64,000 bases of DNA, taken from positions 48,436 to 112,435 of the forward strand of contig JANWWK010000004.1 in NCBI GenBank assembly GCA_025056175.1, given 5' to 3'. This DNA comes from Anaerolineales bacterium (lineage in GTDB: Bacteria; Chloroflexota; Anaerolineae; Anaerolineales; Villigracilaceae). Within the stretch, counting starts at the first letter, position 1. Every line of letters begins with the position of its first letter. Shown here piece after piece: positions 8,325-16,966 of the stretch. The position numbers were made by a program, and so were the translations under genes. The notes below the pieces were generated by a model. It did not search any database. It was not told the origin of the DNA and worked only from the letters and a program-made list of their open reading frames with translations.

Positions 8325-9115
8325 CCTACTTCAACTTCCTGCTTCTCTTTGTTGTCATCCCCATTCTGGTCTTGATTGCCATCACCTGGTTTGACCTGCG
8401 CGCCGGACGCCCAACCCCTGGGTTTGACGCAAAGAAAGTCCCGCTCATTATCTTCGTTCACGTCATCCTGGCGCTTACCTACACCACCCCCTGGGACAAC
8501 TACTTGGTCGCCACCGGCGTCTGGTACTACAACCCGCAACTGGTTACCGGCATCACCATCGGCTACGTTCCTATCGAGGAATACATTTTCTTCGTGGTGG
8601 AAACCATTCTCGTTGGCCTGTGGTGGTGGTTCCTGGCAAAACGCCTGTCGTTGCCTGCCCCCGAAACCTTTCAGCGCAACCGGAAAGGGGTCTATGGGAC
8701 AACCGGGATACTCTTGCTGCTGTGGGCTTTCTTCACTTTCCAGTTCTTCTTCGCCGGGGATGAATGGAACTACCTGGGCATCATCTTTGCCTGGGCGCTG
8801 CTGCCCATCCTGCCGCAATTCCTGTTCGGCGCGGATATTCTCTGGCATTATCGTAAACTCGTCTTCTGGTCTATCTTCGTTCCTGGCCTGTACCTCTCGC
8901 TGACCGACATCGTTGCCTTGAACGCCACCACCTGGCAAATCTCCAAAGACCAGACCCTTGGCATCAACTTCTTTGGCATTTTGCCGATAGAAGAAGTCGC
9001 TTTCTTCTTCATTACTTGTGTTTTGATTGGCTTCGGCATGACCCTGATGCTCTCCAACATCGGATGGGAACGTTTCAGCGCCTGGCGCGCGCGCAAATTC
9101 AAGGGATTGCCCTGA
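8321..9115 (+). CDS. Fused CrtYc/CrtYd-type lycopene cyclase
   Basis: Integral membrane protein of 264 residues with about seven hydrophobic helices. It contains the two internally similar lycopene-cyclase domains of the CrtYc/CrtYd family. The first has TTPWDNYLVATGVWYY followed by IGYVPIEEYIFF; the second has the equivalent DIVALNATTWQI followed by FFGILPIEEVAFF. The paired PxEE motifs are the hallmark of this cyclase type, which is fused into one protein in archaea and some bacteria. It cyclises lycopene to beta-carotene, or a related acyclic end group, without FAD. The ATG overlaps the P450 stop codon, so the two genes are translationally coupled, which supports a shared pathway. Confidence 0.85.
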   Translation: MTYFNFLLLFVVIPILVLIAITWFDLRAGRPTPGFDAKKVPLIIFVHVILALTYTTPWDNYLVATGVWYYNPQLVTGITIGYVPIEEYIFFVVETILVGLWWWFLAKRLSLPAPETFQRNRKGVYGTTGILLLLWAFFTFQFFFAGDEWNYLGIIFAWALLPILPQFLFGADILWHYRKLVFWSIFVPGLYLSLTDIVALNATTWQISKDQTLGINFFGILPIEEVAFFFITCVLIGFGMTLMLSNIGWERFSAWRARKFKGLP

Positions 9116-9226
9116 GCGATAACTGCTCATTTGAAAACCCTTCGATACCCCGCCTGGCGAACTGACATCAGGTGTGCTATCCTCGCCAAAACGCTCCTCA
9201 GCACAGAAAATCGGAAAGCCGTCTCG

Positions 9227-12200
9227 ATGTCCACCTCTCTTGCCTCCAAACAATTTCTCACGATTGGGGTTTTGGCTGGCTGGCAATTTTACCGTACCGC
9301 CACCACGCTCAGCTACCTGGAACCTATTTTTCGGGGAATTTCTCACGCGGCACAAACCCTGCGTTGCCATCTTTTGCTTGCCTGTGGAATTGGCCCTTCG
9401 GCCAGCCCAGGCGACCCCTACCGACCGGCCTGGCCGATACCTTCTGCCGAACACGACTTTGTGCCGGTTGGCCCCTGGAATACCGATGGCCTGATTGTCG
9501 TCCCCCCGCTTCACTCTTCAGAGCGTTCGGCCTATATCGAAAAACTGCGCCTTTCTGGCTTCCCGATTTTCTTCATTGGCTCTGGCGAAATTGGTCCCAC
9601 CCTGTTGGCCGACAATGCTTCTGGCATTCGGCAGGCAGTCCAGCACCTGGCCGAACACGGGCGGCGCAAAATTGCCTTCATCGCCGGTTCGCCCGACGAC
9701 CTGACCGGTGATTCCGGAGAACGGTTGCACGCCTTTCAGCAGGCCTGTCGTCACTTTGGTCTGGAACAAGACCCCCGCCGCGTCCTGTATGGTCGCCACG
9801 TGTACGATGGCGGTTTTGCCGCTGCTCAACAATTTTTGCAGAGCGGTGTTCAATTCGATGCGCTTCTTGCCAGCAATGACGAATCGGCAATTGGGGCAAT
9901 ACATGCCCTTCGGCAAGCCGGGCGACGCATTCCCGAGGATGTGGCGGTGATTGGCTTCGATAACCGCCTGGAAGGGGCGGTACAACAGCCTGCGCTCACC
10001 AGTGTTCATATCCCGCTTTTCGAAATGGGGGTTCAGGCGACGCATGAACTCTGGCGTCATTTGACCGAAGGTGTTCCTTTGCCCGAACGCCGGCGGGTTG
10101 AAACTCATCTGGTTGTGCGTCAGTCGTGTGGTTGTGGAGGCAGTCACGTCGCCAGAGTTTCCTCCTCAGCCGCATCCCTTGGCGCAGAAATTTGCGCTTA
10201 CATTCATCCGCAGGTCTATGGCTTGCGTGAGCAAGACCTTTCCACCTTCAGCCACCGCCTGGTCGAAACCTTTGAGCAGAGTCTTTCCCAGGGGAACCCA
10301 ATTGCCTTTCGTGCCGCACTGGAGGAGATTCTTACCCGTACCGTTCAATCCGGTGACGACGCGCATCTGTGGCAGGAAGCGCTTTCGTTCCTCTCCAAAA
10401 GCCCGGTGTGGAAGCAACACCCACAAATGGCTGCCACCTTGCTCGATGAAGCCCGCCTCACCATTAGCGCACGAATGCGGGACGCTCACCGCCAACATGT
10501 TCTGGAAGAACGCTGGACGTTTAGCCGCCTCAGTCTGCTGACAGCCCGCCTGCTCACTGTGTTGGATGAAGCCCAGGTGTACGACGTGCTGGCAAGTCAT
10601 CTCCCCGAATTTGGCATTCAGACCGCCCTGGTTGCGCTCTTTGAGCCGGAAGGACAAGAACGTTTGGGTTGGAGCGTTCTTCGCGATGCCCTCAATCCTC
10701 GCCAGCCGCTCCTGCGTCTCCGCCCCCAACAATTTCCTCCCCCCACCCTGCTGACAGCAGAGCGGCCTTTCTCGCTTGCGCTTGTTCCCATCACCGACCA
10801 GACCGGCCAAATTGGTTTTATGGCGTTGGATACTGCACGCCTCGACCTGCATGGCGCAATTGTGCAGCAACTTGGCAGCGCACTCAACACAGTGCGCCTT
10901 TACCGTCAGGCTACCGAGGCCCGCCGTGCTGCTGAAGAAGCCAACCGGCTCAAAAGCCGTTTTCTCTCCACCATCAGCCACGAACTTCGTGCGCCGCTTC
11001 ATCTGATTGTTGGTCTCAGTGGCCTGTTGTTGGATGAAAACGAAGCGCAGAGCGCCTCCCTGCCCGAATCGGCGCGCCGCGACATCGAACGTGTCCATGC
11101 TTACGCTCAACATTTAGGCGGCCTGATAAATGATGTGATTGACCTGGCCTCCAGCGGGGCCGGACAGCTGCGTCTGCAATACGAACCACTGGATTTGACC
11201 GATACGTTACGGATTGTGGCCGAAAGCGGTGCCCAGATGGCACAAGATAAGGGCTTGACCTGGCGCGCCGACCTGCCGGAACAACCAGTTTGGGTGTGGG
11301 GGGACCGCACTCGTTTGCGTCAGGCCGCGCTTAACCTGGTCAGCAATGCCATCAAATTCACGCCGCGTGGTGAGGTACGGCTTTCTCTTCAGTGTACCGG
11401 CGGTCAGGCGCGCGTCGAGGTCAGTGATACGGGGCCGGGCATCCCTCCCCAGGAGCAAACGCGCATCTTCGAGGCCTTTCATCGCACTGAGCGCAGTGTT
11501 GCCGAAGGTCAGCCTGGCCTGGGGTTAGGACTGACCATTTGCAAAATGCTGGTTGAAATGCACGGCGGTCAGGTGGGTGTTTCTTCCAGCGGCCTGCCGG
11601 GCGAAGGCGCTTGTTTCTGGTTCACCCTGCCAGAAATTTCTCCCGCTTCCCGGCAGCCAGCCCCTGCGGCCTCGTCCGAAAAAAAGGTGTTATTCCTGTT
11701 TCAATCACCTCTTGACCTGCCGCATTTGACCGAACGACTGGCTGGACAGAACATTCGCGTGCTGAGCGCTCCGCTGGCTCGCCCAGCCGATTGGCAGGCT
11801 TTGCTGGCGGTCTCTCCGCCTCAGGCCATTGCACTGGAAATCGAAGGTCAACCCGGCCTTGCCTGGCGGGCCATGCAGACGATTAAGAGTTTGCCTTCGG
11901 CTCAGGACATCCCCATCCTGTTTTATGCCGTCTCGGACCAGGGGGAAGCCTTGCTCAGCCTGGACTACCTCACCAAACCTGTTGAGCCGGAGACTTTGCT
12001 TCGCGCTCTGGATGAAAATTTGCCTCCTGCTGAAACAGTCTCTCAACAGGTGCGTACTTTTCTGGCTGTGGATGACGATTTGTCTGCTCTGGAAATGTAT
12101 GCCCGTATTTTGCGTTTACATAGCCCATCCAATCGTGTGTTGGCTGCCCAAAATGGTCACCAGGCGTTAAAAATTTTGCTCAAAGAGAAGATTGACCTGG

Positions 12201-12763
12201 TGTTGCTCGACCTGCAAATGCCTGAAATGGATGGCTTTGCTGTGTTGCAGGCTATGCGCGAAGCCGCCTGGACACGTGATATTCCCGTTATCGTCATCAC
12301 TGGCAAAAATCTGAGTGAAGAAGACCTGAAGCGTTTGAACGATGGTGTGGCGGTGGTTTTGCAAAAGGGCGTGTTTAGCATGGAGGAAACAATTGCGCGC
12401 ATCAGCGCCGCGTTGGAGCGCAAACGTCGCCTGAGCCAGGATGCCCAACGATTGGTGCGCCAGGCCATGCTTTATATCCATCAGAATTACGCTCAACCCA
12501 TCAGCCGTGCCGAAATTGCCCGGCACGTCAACATTACCGAAGACTATCTGACCTTTTGCTTTCGACAGGAACTTGGCACGACACCCATCAAATATCTGCA
12601 ACGCTACCGCATTCAACAAGCCAAAACCTTGCTCAAAACCACCACACGCAGTGTTTCCGACATCGCACTTGAAGTAGGTTTTTCCGATAGCGGCTACTTC
12701 ACCCGCATCTTCCACCGCGAAACTGGCCTGGCGCCAGAAGTCTTCCGCCATCAACCGACTTAA
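9227..12763 (+). CDS. Hybrid sensor kinase: LacI-type sensor, HK, receiver, AraC output
   Basis: One-protein signalling chain of 1178 residues with no membrane segment, so it senses in the cytoplasm. Domains in order: LacI/periplasmic-binding-like sugar sensor (about 10-300, ending with VVRQSCGCGG), a helical linker, a GAF-like region (about 440-555), HisKA with phospho-acceptor His585 (SHELRAPLH), HATPase with N box NLVSNAIKF near 705 and GLGLGL near 765, a degenerate receiver (about 819-930) with Glu where the phospho-Asp should be, an intact receiver with Asp995 (LLDLQMPEMDGF), and an AraC DNA-binding domain (about 1075-1178). The ATG at 9227 has a GGAAAG Shine-Dalgarno. It likely senses an imported oligosaccharide and switches on the glucan operon downstream through the direct repeats at 12798-12836. 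Confidence 0.88.
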   Translation: MSTSLASKQFLTIGVLAGWQFYRTATTLSYLEPIFRGISHAAQTLRCHLLLACGIGPSASPGDPYRPAWPIPSAEHDFVPVGPWNTDGLIVVPPLHSSERSAYIEKLRLSGFPIFFIGSGEIGPTLLADNASGIRQAVQHLAEHGRRKIAFIAGSPDDLTGDSGERLHAFQQACRHFGLEQDPRRVLYGRHVYDGGFAAAQQFLQSGVQFDALLASNDESAIGAIHALRQAGRRIPEDVAVIGFDNRLEGAVQQPALTSVHIPLFEMGVQATHELWRHLTEGVPLPERRRVETHLVVRQSCGCGGSHVARVSSSAASLGAEICAYIHPQVYGLREQDLSTFSHRLVETFEQSLSQGNPIAFRAALEEILTRTVQSGDDAHLWQEALSFLSKSPVWKQHPQMAATLLDEARLTISARMRDAHRQHVLEERWTFSRLSLLTARLLTVLDEAQVYDVLASHLPEFGIQTALVALFEPEGQERLGWSVLRDALNPRQPLLRLRPQQFPPPTLLTAERPFSLALVPITDQTGQIGFMALDTARLDLHGAIVQQLGSALNTVRLYRQATEARRAAEEANRLKSRFLSTISHELRAPLHLIVGLSGLLLDENEAQSASLPESARRDIERVHAYAQHLGGLINDVIDLASSGAGQLRLQYEPLDLTDTLRIVAESGAQMAQDKGLTWRADLPEQPVWVWGDRTRLRQAALNLVSNAIKFTPRGEVRLSLQCTGGQARVEVSDTGPGIPPQEQTRIFEAFHRTERSVAEGQPGLGLGLTICKMLVEMHGGQVGVSSSGLPGEGACFWFTLPEISPASRQPAPAASSEKKVLFLFQSPLDLPHLTERLAGQNIRVLSAPLARPADWQALLAVSPPQAIALEIEGQPGLAWRAMQTIKSLPSAQDIPILFYAVSDQGEALLSLDYLTKPVEPETLLRALDENLPPAETVSQQVRTFLAVDDDLSALEMYARILRLHSPSNRVLAAQNGHQALKILLKEKIDLVLLDLQMPEMDGFAVLQAMREAAWTRDIPVIVITGKNLSEEDLKRLNDGVAVVLQKGVFSMEETIARISAALERKRRLSQDAQRLVRQAMLYIHQNYAQPISRAEIARHVNITEDYLTFCFRQELGTTPIKYLQRYRIQQAKTLLKTTTRSVSDIALEVGFSDSGYFTRIFHRETGLAPEVFRHQPT

Positions 12764-12797
12764 GCAGGATGTACGGCGATATTTTTGCCTGTCATCG

Positions 12798-12836
12798 GCT
12801 TCTCGCTTTTCTCCACCTGCTTCGCGCTTTTCTCCA
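12798..12836 (+). promoter_or_regulatory. Candidate AraC-type operator: two direct repeats 21 bp apart
   Basis: Two 18-bp direct repeats, GCTTCTCGCTTTTCTCCA at 12798-12815 and the same with one change (T to G at position 6) at 12819-12836. The start-to-start distance is 21 bp, two helical turns, as in paired half-sites bound by AraC proteins. The downstream copy ends where a -35 element would start relative to the candidate -10 (TAGAAT, 12859-12864). The gene immediately upstream ends with an AraC domain. Confidence 0.6.
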
Positions 12837-12858
12837 AGACGGGGGAAACCAGATTCCA

Positions 12859-12864
12859 TAGAAT
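12859..12864 (+). promoter_or_regulatory. Candidate -10 element of the glucan operon
   Basis: TAGAAT lies 65 bp before the substrate-binding protein start. The -35 position (12836-12841) has no consensus match and abuts the operator repeat, as expected for an activator-dependent promoter. Confidence 0.45.
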
Positions 12865-12929
12865 GTGAAACAGGAACGACCTGCCCCCTGGGCGCACTCA
12901 CCCAATCCTGTTTTGCAAGGAGATTTCCC

Positions 12930-14279
12930 ATGTCCAAGAAAATGTTCTCTTTCCTGAGCCTGCTGGTGGCCTTTGCCACCCTGCTGGCTGCCTGTGCTTC
13001 GCCTTCCACGCCCACCGCGGCGCCGGCTGGGGGCGAGAGCGCTCCGGCCCAACCTGCCGGTAAAGTGACCCTGCGCGTGCTGGTTCACCAGAATCCGCCG
13101 ATGGTTGCTTTCATGGAAGAATTCAACAAGAAATTCCAGGAAAAGCACCCGAATATCGTGGTGGATATGTCGGTGGTCAATGCCAACGACCTCAGCACCG
13201 TCTCCCAGACTCGCCTTTCGGCCAATGATATTGACGTATTGGATATTTTCGGCTTTTCCAATGCGGCTCAACCGTACATGAAGCAGGTGGACCCGCCCAA
13301 CTGGCAACAGCTCATCGAAGCCGGCCTGCTGATGGACCTGACCGGACAGGACTTCCTCAAGTACTACGACCAATCTGCCTTGCAGGATGCTGGTTCCTAC
13401 AACGGTAAGGTGTACGCCGTCAATCTGGGGCGCGTTTCCTACAGCGGCATTTACTATAACAAGAAACTCTTTGAACAGTATAACCTGAAGGTCCCAACCA
13501 CCTGGCCTGAACTGGTGACGGCTTGCGAAACCTTCAAGGCTGCTGGCATTCCGTGCATGACTGCCGGTGGTAAGGATGGTTGGCCTATCTTCGTAGGCGC
13601 TTACGGGCTCATTGGCTCCATCTACCCCGACCAGGCTGCCCTCGTTGAAGGCTTGTGGACTGGCAAAATCAAATGGAACGATGAGAAATCGCTCGAAATG
13701 TGGCGGAAAATGCAGGTGTATGCCCGCGACATGATGGAAGAAGGCGCAAGCGGCATCGCTGGTGATGCGGCTCCCGGTCGCTTTGCCTCCGGTGCGGTGG
13801 CCATGTTCCCCGGCGGCACCTGGTATGCTCCCGCCATCGAGGCTGCCCAGCCCGATTTCGATTGGGGTTATATCCCCTTCCCTGGCTCCGATAATCCTGA
13901 AGACAACAAATATCTCTTTGGCAAATATGACCAGGGATGGGCCATTGCGGCCAACACTCCCCACCGCGAAGCTGCTCTGCTCTACCTGGCCGAATTTTCT
14001 GAACCTGCCAATTACCAGGCCTTTGTGAACGCGGTTGGCTTCATCCCCACGCAGCCCACCGCCCAACTCAACACCAAAATCGGCGCGGAAGTCGCCCCGT
14101 ATCTTGCCAACTTCCGCGTAGGATACGAACAGTATTGGGTTGCTCCCAAAGGTGCCGGTCAGTTTGCGAACCCCTGGGCTTCGTACTTCAAGCCCTTCGG
14201 CACCGATGATGACCCCAAAGCACTGGCCGATAAAGTGCAGGCTGACCTGCAAGCCGGGTTGGACGCTGTCAACAAGTAG
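12930..14279 (+). CDS. ABC sugar transporter substrate-binding lipoprotein (CUT1)
   Basis: Extracytoplasmic solute-binding protein of the CUT1 family, 449 residues. The signal peptide ends in the lipobox LLAAC with Cys22 as lipid anchor, followed by an Ala/Pro/Thr linker. The mature part has the family pattern: VTLRVLVHQN strand, ARxxGxVYxVNLGR-type core, and multiple aromatic residues for stacking on sugar rings (YYDQS, GTWYAPAIE, YEQYWVAP). A strong AAGGAG ribosome site precedes the ATG. It heads an operon with two permeases, GH16 and a phosphorylase-like protein, which suggests a beta-glucan oligosaccharide ligand. A 14-bp perfect hairpin follows the stop. Confidence 0.92.
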   Translation: MSKKMFSFLSLLVAFATLLAACASPSTPTAAPAGGESAPAQPAGKVTLRVLVHQNPPMVAFMEEFNKKFQEKHPNIVVDMSVVNANDLSTVSQTRLSANDIDVLDIFGFSNAAQPYMKQVDPPNWQQLIEAGLLMDLTGQDFLKYYDQSALQDAGSYNGKVYAVNLGRVSYSGIYYNKKLFEQYNLKVPTTWPELVTACETFKAAGIPCMTAGGKDGWPIFVGAYGLIGSIYPDQAALVEGLWTGKIKWNDEKSLEMWRKMQVYARDMMEEGASGIAGDAAPGRFASGAVAMFPGGTWYAPAIEAAQPDFDWGYIPFPGSDNPEDNKYLFGKYDQGWAIAANTPHREAALLYLAEFSEPANYQAFVNAVGFIPTQPTAQLNTKIGAEVAPYLANFRVGYEQYWVAPKGAGQFANPWASYFKPFGTDDDPKALADKVQADLQAGLDAVNK

Positions 14280-14288
14280 CCCATCTCT

Positions 14289-14322
14289 CTCTGGGCTTCC
14301 CGCCGAGACGGGAAGCCCAGAG
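14289..14322 (+). promoter_or_regulatory. Intercistronic hairpin after binding-protein gene
   Basis: Perfect inverted repeat with 14-bp arms (CTCTGGGCTTCCCG at 14289-14302 and its complement at 14309-14322) and a 6-nt loop, without a T-tract. Such structures after binding-protein genes usually stabilise the upstream mRNA or partly attenuate transcription, giving more binding protein than permease. Confidence 0.75.
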
Positions 14323-14350
14323 TTCTTCACCGAAAGGAACAGGTGTCGTC

Positions 14351-15277
14351 ATGTCCTACCACTTTGGACGCGGCTGGTCGAAACTGACTCCTTACCTTTT
14401 ACTCTTGCCAGGCCTGCTGTTCTATTTTCTGATTGCGCTTGGCCCTTCTATTGCGACTGCCTTTTACTCCTTCACGGATGCTACCGGCATTCGCAACGCC
14501 CCTGTGCATTGGATTGGCTTCGACAATTACCGTGAATTTCTCTTCATGGGACGTGCTTCCTTAGATAACCTGGAAGCCCTCAAGCGCACACTCATTTTTT
14601 CGGCTGCAGTCACCATTATTCAGTTTGCGCTTGGTTTGTTTGTTGCGCTCATCGTCAACCAGAACTTGAAGGGTGCCAACATTTTCCGCACCATTTACTT
14701 CATGCCTGTTATTTTGGGCGTGGTCATTCAGGGGCTCATGTGGTCGCTCTTTCTCTATCCGCTGGGTGGCCCGGCTGCCAAACTGCTCTCTCTGTTGGGC
14801 TTGCGCTCCGAATTTCTGGGCGGTCCACCAGCGCAGGCCTTTGCCTGGGTCATTTTCATCCAGATTTGGGCCAATATGGGCATTACGATGATGATTTTCC
14901 TGGCCGGATTGCAAACCATCCCTGCCGAACTGTACGAAGCCGCCCGTATTGATGGGGCTAACGCATGGCAATTGTTTGCGAACGTCACCTGGCCCTTGCT
15001 GACCCCCAGCGTCAACACCAATCTGCTGCTCAACATCATCGGTAGTTTGCAAGCCTGGCAGCTGTTTCTGGTGTTGGTCGGTTACCGTAACGGGACGCAA
15101 GTGTTGGGTTACCTGATTTATGCCACCGGCTTCGGCCAGACTTCCGGCAGTGTCACCAGCAGTTTTCGACAGGGGTACGCTGCCGCTGCTTCCATCGTCT
15201 TGTTTCTCCTGGTGCTGGTAATTGGAATGACCGTGCAATACGTCCTTCAGCGCAGAGAAGAGAGGATTTTAGGATGA
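14351..15277 (+). CDS. ABC sugar transporter permease 1 (CUT1, MalF-like)
   Basis: Inner-membrane permease of 308 residues with about six transmembrane helices. The cytoplasmic EAA loop reads EAARIDGANAWQLF, the docking site for an ABC ATPase. A Shine-Dalgarno (AAAGGAAC) precedes the ATG. It overlaps the next permease by 4 bp. No ATPase gene is in the operon, so it probably uses a shared MsmX/MsiK-type ATPase encoded elsewhere, which is common for CUT1 systems. Confidence 0.92.
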   Translation: MSYHFGRGWSKLTPYLLLLPGLLFYFLIALGPSIATAFYSFTDATGIRNAPVHWIGFDNYREFLFMGRASLDNLEALKRTLIFSAAVTIIQFALGLFVALIVNQNLKGANIFRTIYFMPVILGVVIQGLMWSLFLYPLGGPAAKLLSLLGLRSEFLGGPPAQAFAWVIFIQIWANMGITMMIFLAGLQTIPAELYEAARIDGANAWQLFANVTWPLLTPSVNTNLLLNIIGSLQAWQLFLVLVGYRNGTQVLGYLIYATGFGQTSGSVTSSFRQGYAAAASIVLFLLVLVIGMTVQYVLQRREERILG

Positions 15278-16128
15278 ACGCTCGAACCGTCTCCCATCAC
15301 GGCCATTATCGTTCCACCCGCATTCCGTGGGGGGTAATTGGCTCGTACCTGGTCATGATTTTCTTTGCTCTCTTGTACGTTGGGCCGCTCTTCATGTTGG
15401 TCAATACTTCTCTGAAGACCATGCCCTCCTTCATGAAGGACGCCACGGCGTTGGCAACCGAATTACACTTCCAGAATTTCATCGAAGCCTGGAACAAAGC
15501 CAGCTTCCCCAAATATCTGCTCAACTCGGTCATTTACACTGTGGCCGCCACCACCATTTACATCATTACGGCGGTGTTTGTGGCCTTTCCGATTGCGCGC
15601 GGCTATATCAAATTCTCCGGCGCAGTGCTGACCCTGTTCGTTATTGCGCTCTTCTTACCGCCTGCGCTCATCCCGCAGTTTCAACTCATGCTGCATCTTG
15701 GTCTGTACAACAATCCTGTTGGGTACATCATGCTCTTTATCGTTAACCCCATTGGAATTGTGATTCTGGTCAACTACATCAAAACCATCCCGCGCGAATT
15801 GGACGAAGCCGCTGCGCTGGATGGTTGTGGTTACTTCCGTTTTGTGTGGATGATTCTCATCCCGCTCATCCGCCCGGCCCTGGCAACAGTTATCGTGATG
15901 CACGCCATCGGGATTTGGAACGAAGTCATTGCCCCCACAATCTACCTGACCAGCAAAGACTATTACCCTATCACGCGCGGGCTGATTGTCTTTCAGGGTG
16001 TGTATGGCAGCAATTGGCCGACCCTGGCTGCCGCCGTCCTTTTGCTCACCTTCCCCATGCTCATTTTATTCCTCTTCCTGCAACGTTACATCGTTTCCGG
16101 CCTGACCGCAGGTGCGGTGAAAGGGTAA
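15274..16128 (+). CDS. ABC sugar transporter permease 2 (CUT1, MalG-like)
   Basis: Inner-membrane permease of 284 residues with about six helices. It has the second EAA loop, EAAALDGCGYFRFVWM. Its start overlaps the first permease by 4 bp (ATGA), and the GH16 gene begins 6 bp after its stop, so the four genes are one transcript. It pairs with the upstream permease to form the membrane channel for a glucan-derived oligosaccharide (substrate inferred from context). Confidence 0.92.
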   Translation: MNARTVSHHGHYRSTRIPWGVIGSYLVMIFFALLYVGPLFMLVNTSLKTMPSFMKDATALATELHFQNFIEAWNKASFPKYLLNSVIYTVAATTIYIITAVFVAFPIARGYIKFSGAVLTLFVIALFLPPALIPQFQLMLHLGLYNNPVGYIMLFIVNPIGIVILVNYIKTIPRELDEAAALDGCGYFRFVWMILIPLIRPALATVIVMHAIGIWNEVIAPTIYLTSKDYYPITRGLIVFQGVYGSNWPTLAAAVLLLTFPMLILFLFLQRYIVSGLTAGAVKG

Positions 16129-16134
16129 CCCGCC

Positions 16135-16947
16135 ATGTTGCGCCGAATCTTGCTTCTCTCCCTCATTATTGCTGTTTTTCTGATGAGCGTTTCTGCCTGT
16201 GGACTGGTCTCCGCTCCTGTCCCGGAACGCCCCGGTTGGAAACTCGTCTGGAACGATGAGTTCGATGGAAAAACGATTGACCGCACCAACTGGACTTTTG
16301 ACATCGGCGGGCATGGTTGGGGCAACGGCGAAATGCAGTTTTACACCGACCGTCCGGAAAATGCCCGTATCGAAAATGGATATCTGGTCATCGAAGCCCG
16401 TCAGGAAAAGTATCAGGGTTCATACTACACTTCTGCGCGTCTCAAAAGTCAGGGATTGCGCGAATTTCAGTATGGACGGCTCGAAGCCCGGCTCAAAGTG
16501 CCGGAAGGCAAAGGTTTTTGGCCGGCTTTCTGGATGCTCGGCGCAAATTTTTCTCAGGTGGGTTGGCCCGACTGCGGTGAAATTGACATCATGGAATACG
16601 TCGGCAAAGAACCAGACCTGATTCTGGGCACTTTGCACGGCCCCGGCTACTCTGGCGCGCTTGGCATCAGCAAATGGAATCGTCAGCAATTTAACATTGC
16701 CGATGATTTTCATACCTACGCCATCGAATGGGACGAGAATCAGATTACCTGGTTTTTTGATGACGTTCCCTATCACACCGTCACCCGCGAAGATGTTGGC
16801 AGCCGTCCATGGGTGTTCGACCAGCCCTTCTTCTTCATCTTGAACCTGGCCGTTGGCGGTACCCTGGGCGGTATGGTCAGCCCAACAACCGTTTTCCCGG
16901 CCCAATATCTTGTAGATTACGTGCGCGTATACGAAAAATTGCCCTGA
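16135..16947 (+). CDS. GH16 beta-glucanase lipoprotein (laminarinase-like)
   Basis: Secreted endo-beta-glucanase of glycoside hydrolase family 16, 270 residues. The signal peptide ends in SVSAC with Cys22 as lipoprotein anchor. The catalytic signature EIDIME gives nucleophile Glu149, Asp151 and acid/base Glu154. Other family marks are LVWNDEFDG near the start, GRLEARLKVPEGKGFWPAFWM before the active site and FILNLAVGG near the end. The form ExDxxE with Met (bulged strand type) is that of laminarinase-like members that cut beta-1,3-glucans. It would release oligosaccharides at the cell surface for the adjacent ABC importer. Confidence 0.92.
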   Translation: MLRRILLLSLIIAVFLMSVSACGLVSAPVPERPGWKLVWNDEFDGKTIDRTNWTFDIGGHGWGNGEMQFYTDRPENARIENGYLVIEARQEKYQGSYYTSARLKSQGLREFQYGRLEARLKVPEGKGFWPAFWMLGANFSQVGWPDCGEIDIMEYVGKEPDLILGTLHGPGYSGALGISKWNRQQFNIADDFHTYAIEWDENQITWFFDDVPYHTVTREDVGSRPWVFDQPFFFILNLAVGGTLGGMVSPTTVFPAQYLVDYVRVYEKLP

Positions 16948-16966
16948 GAGTTCGGAGAACGCTCCC

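Noticed and set aside
12792..14330. Long minus-strand frame over the sugar-binding protein gene
   Set aside because: It overlaps a well-supported lipoprotein gene completely and its product is low-complexity with no domain; high GC content makes such frames common.
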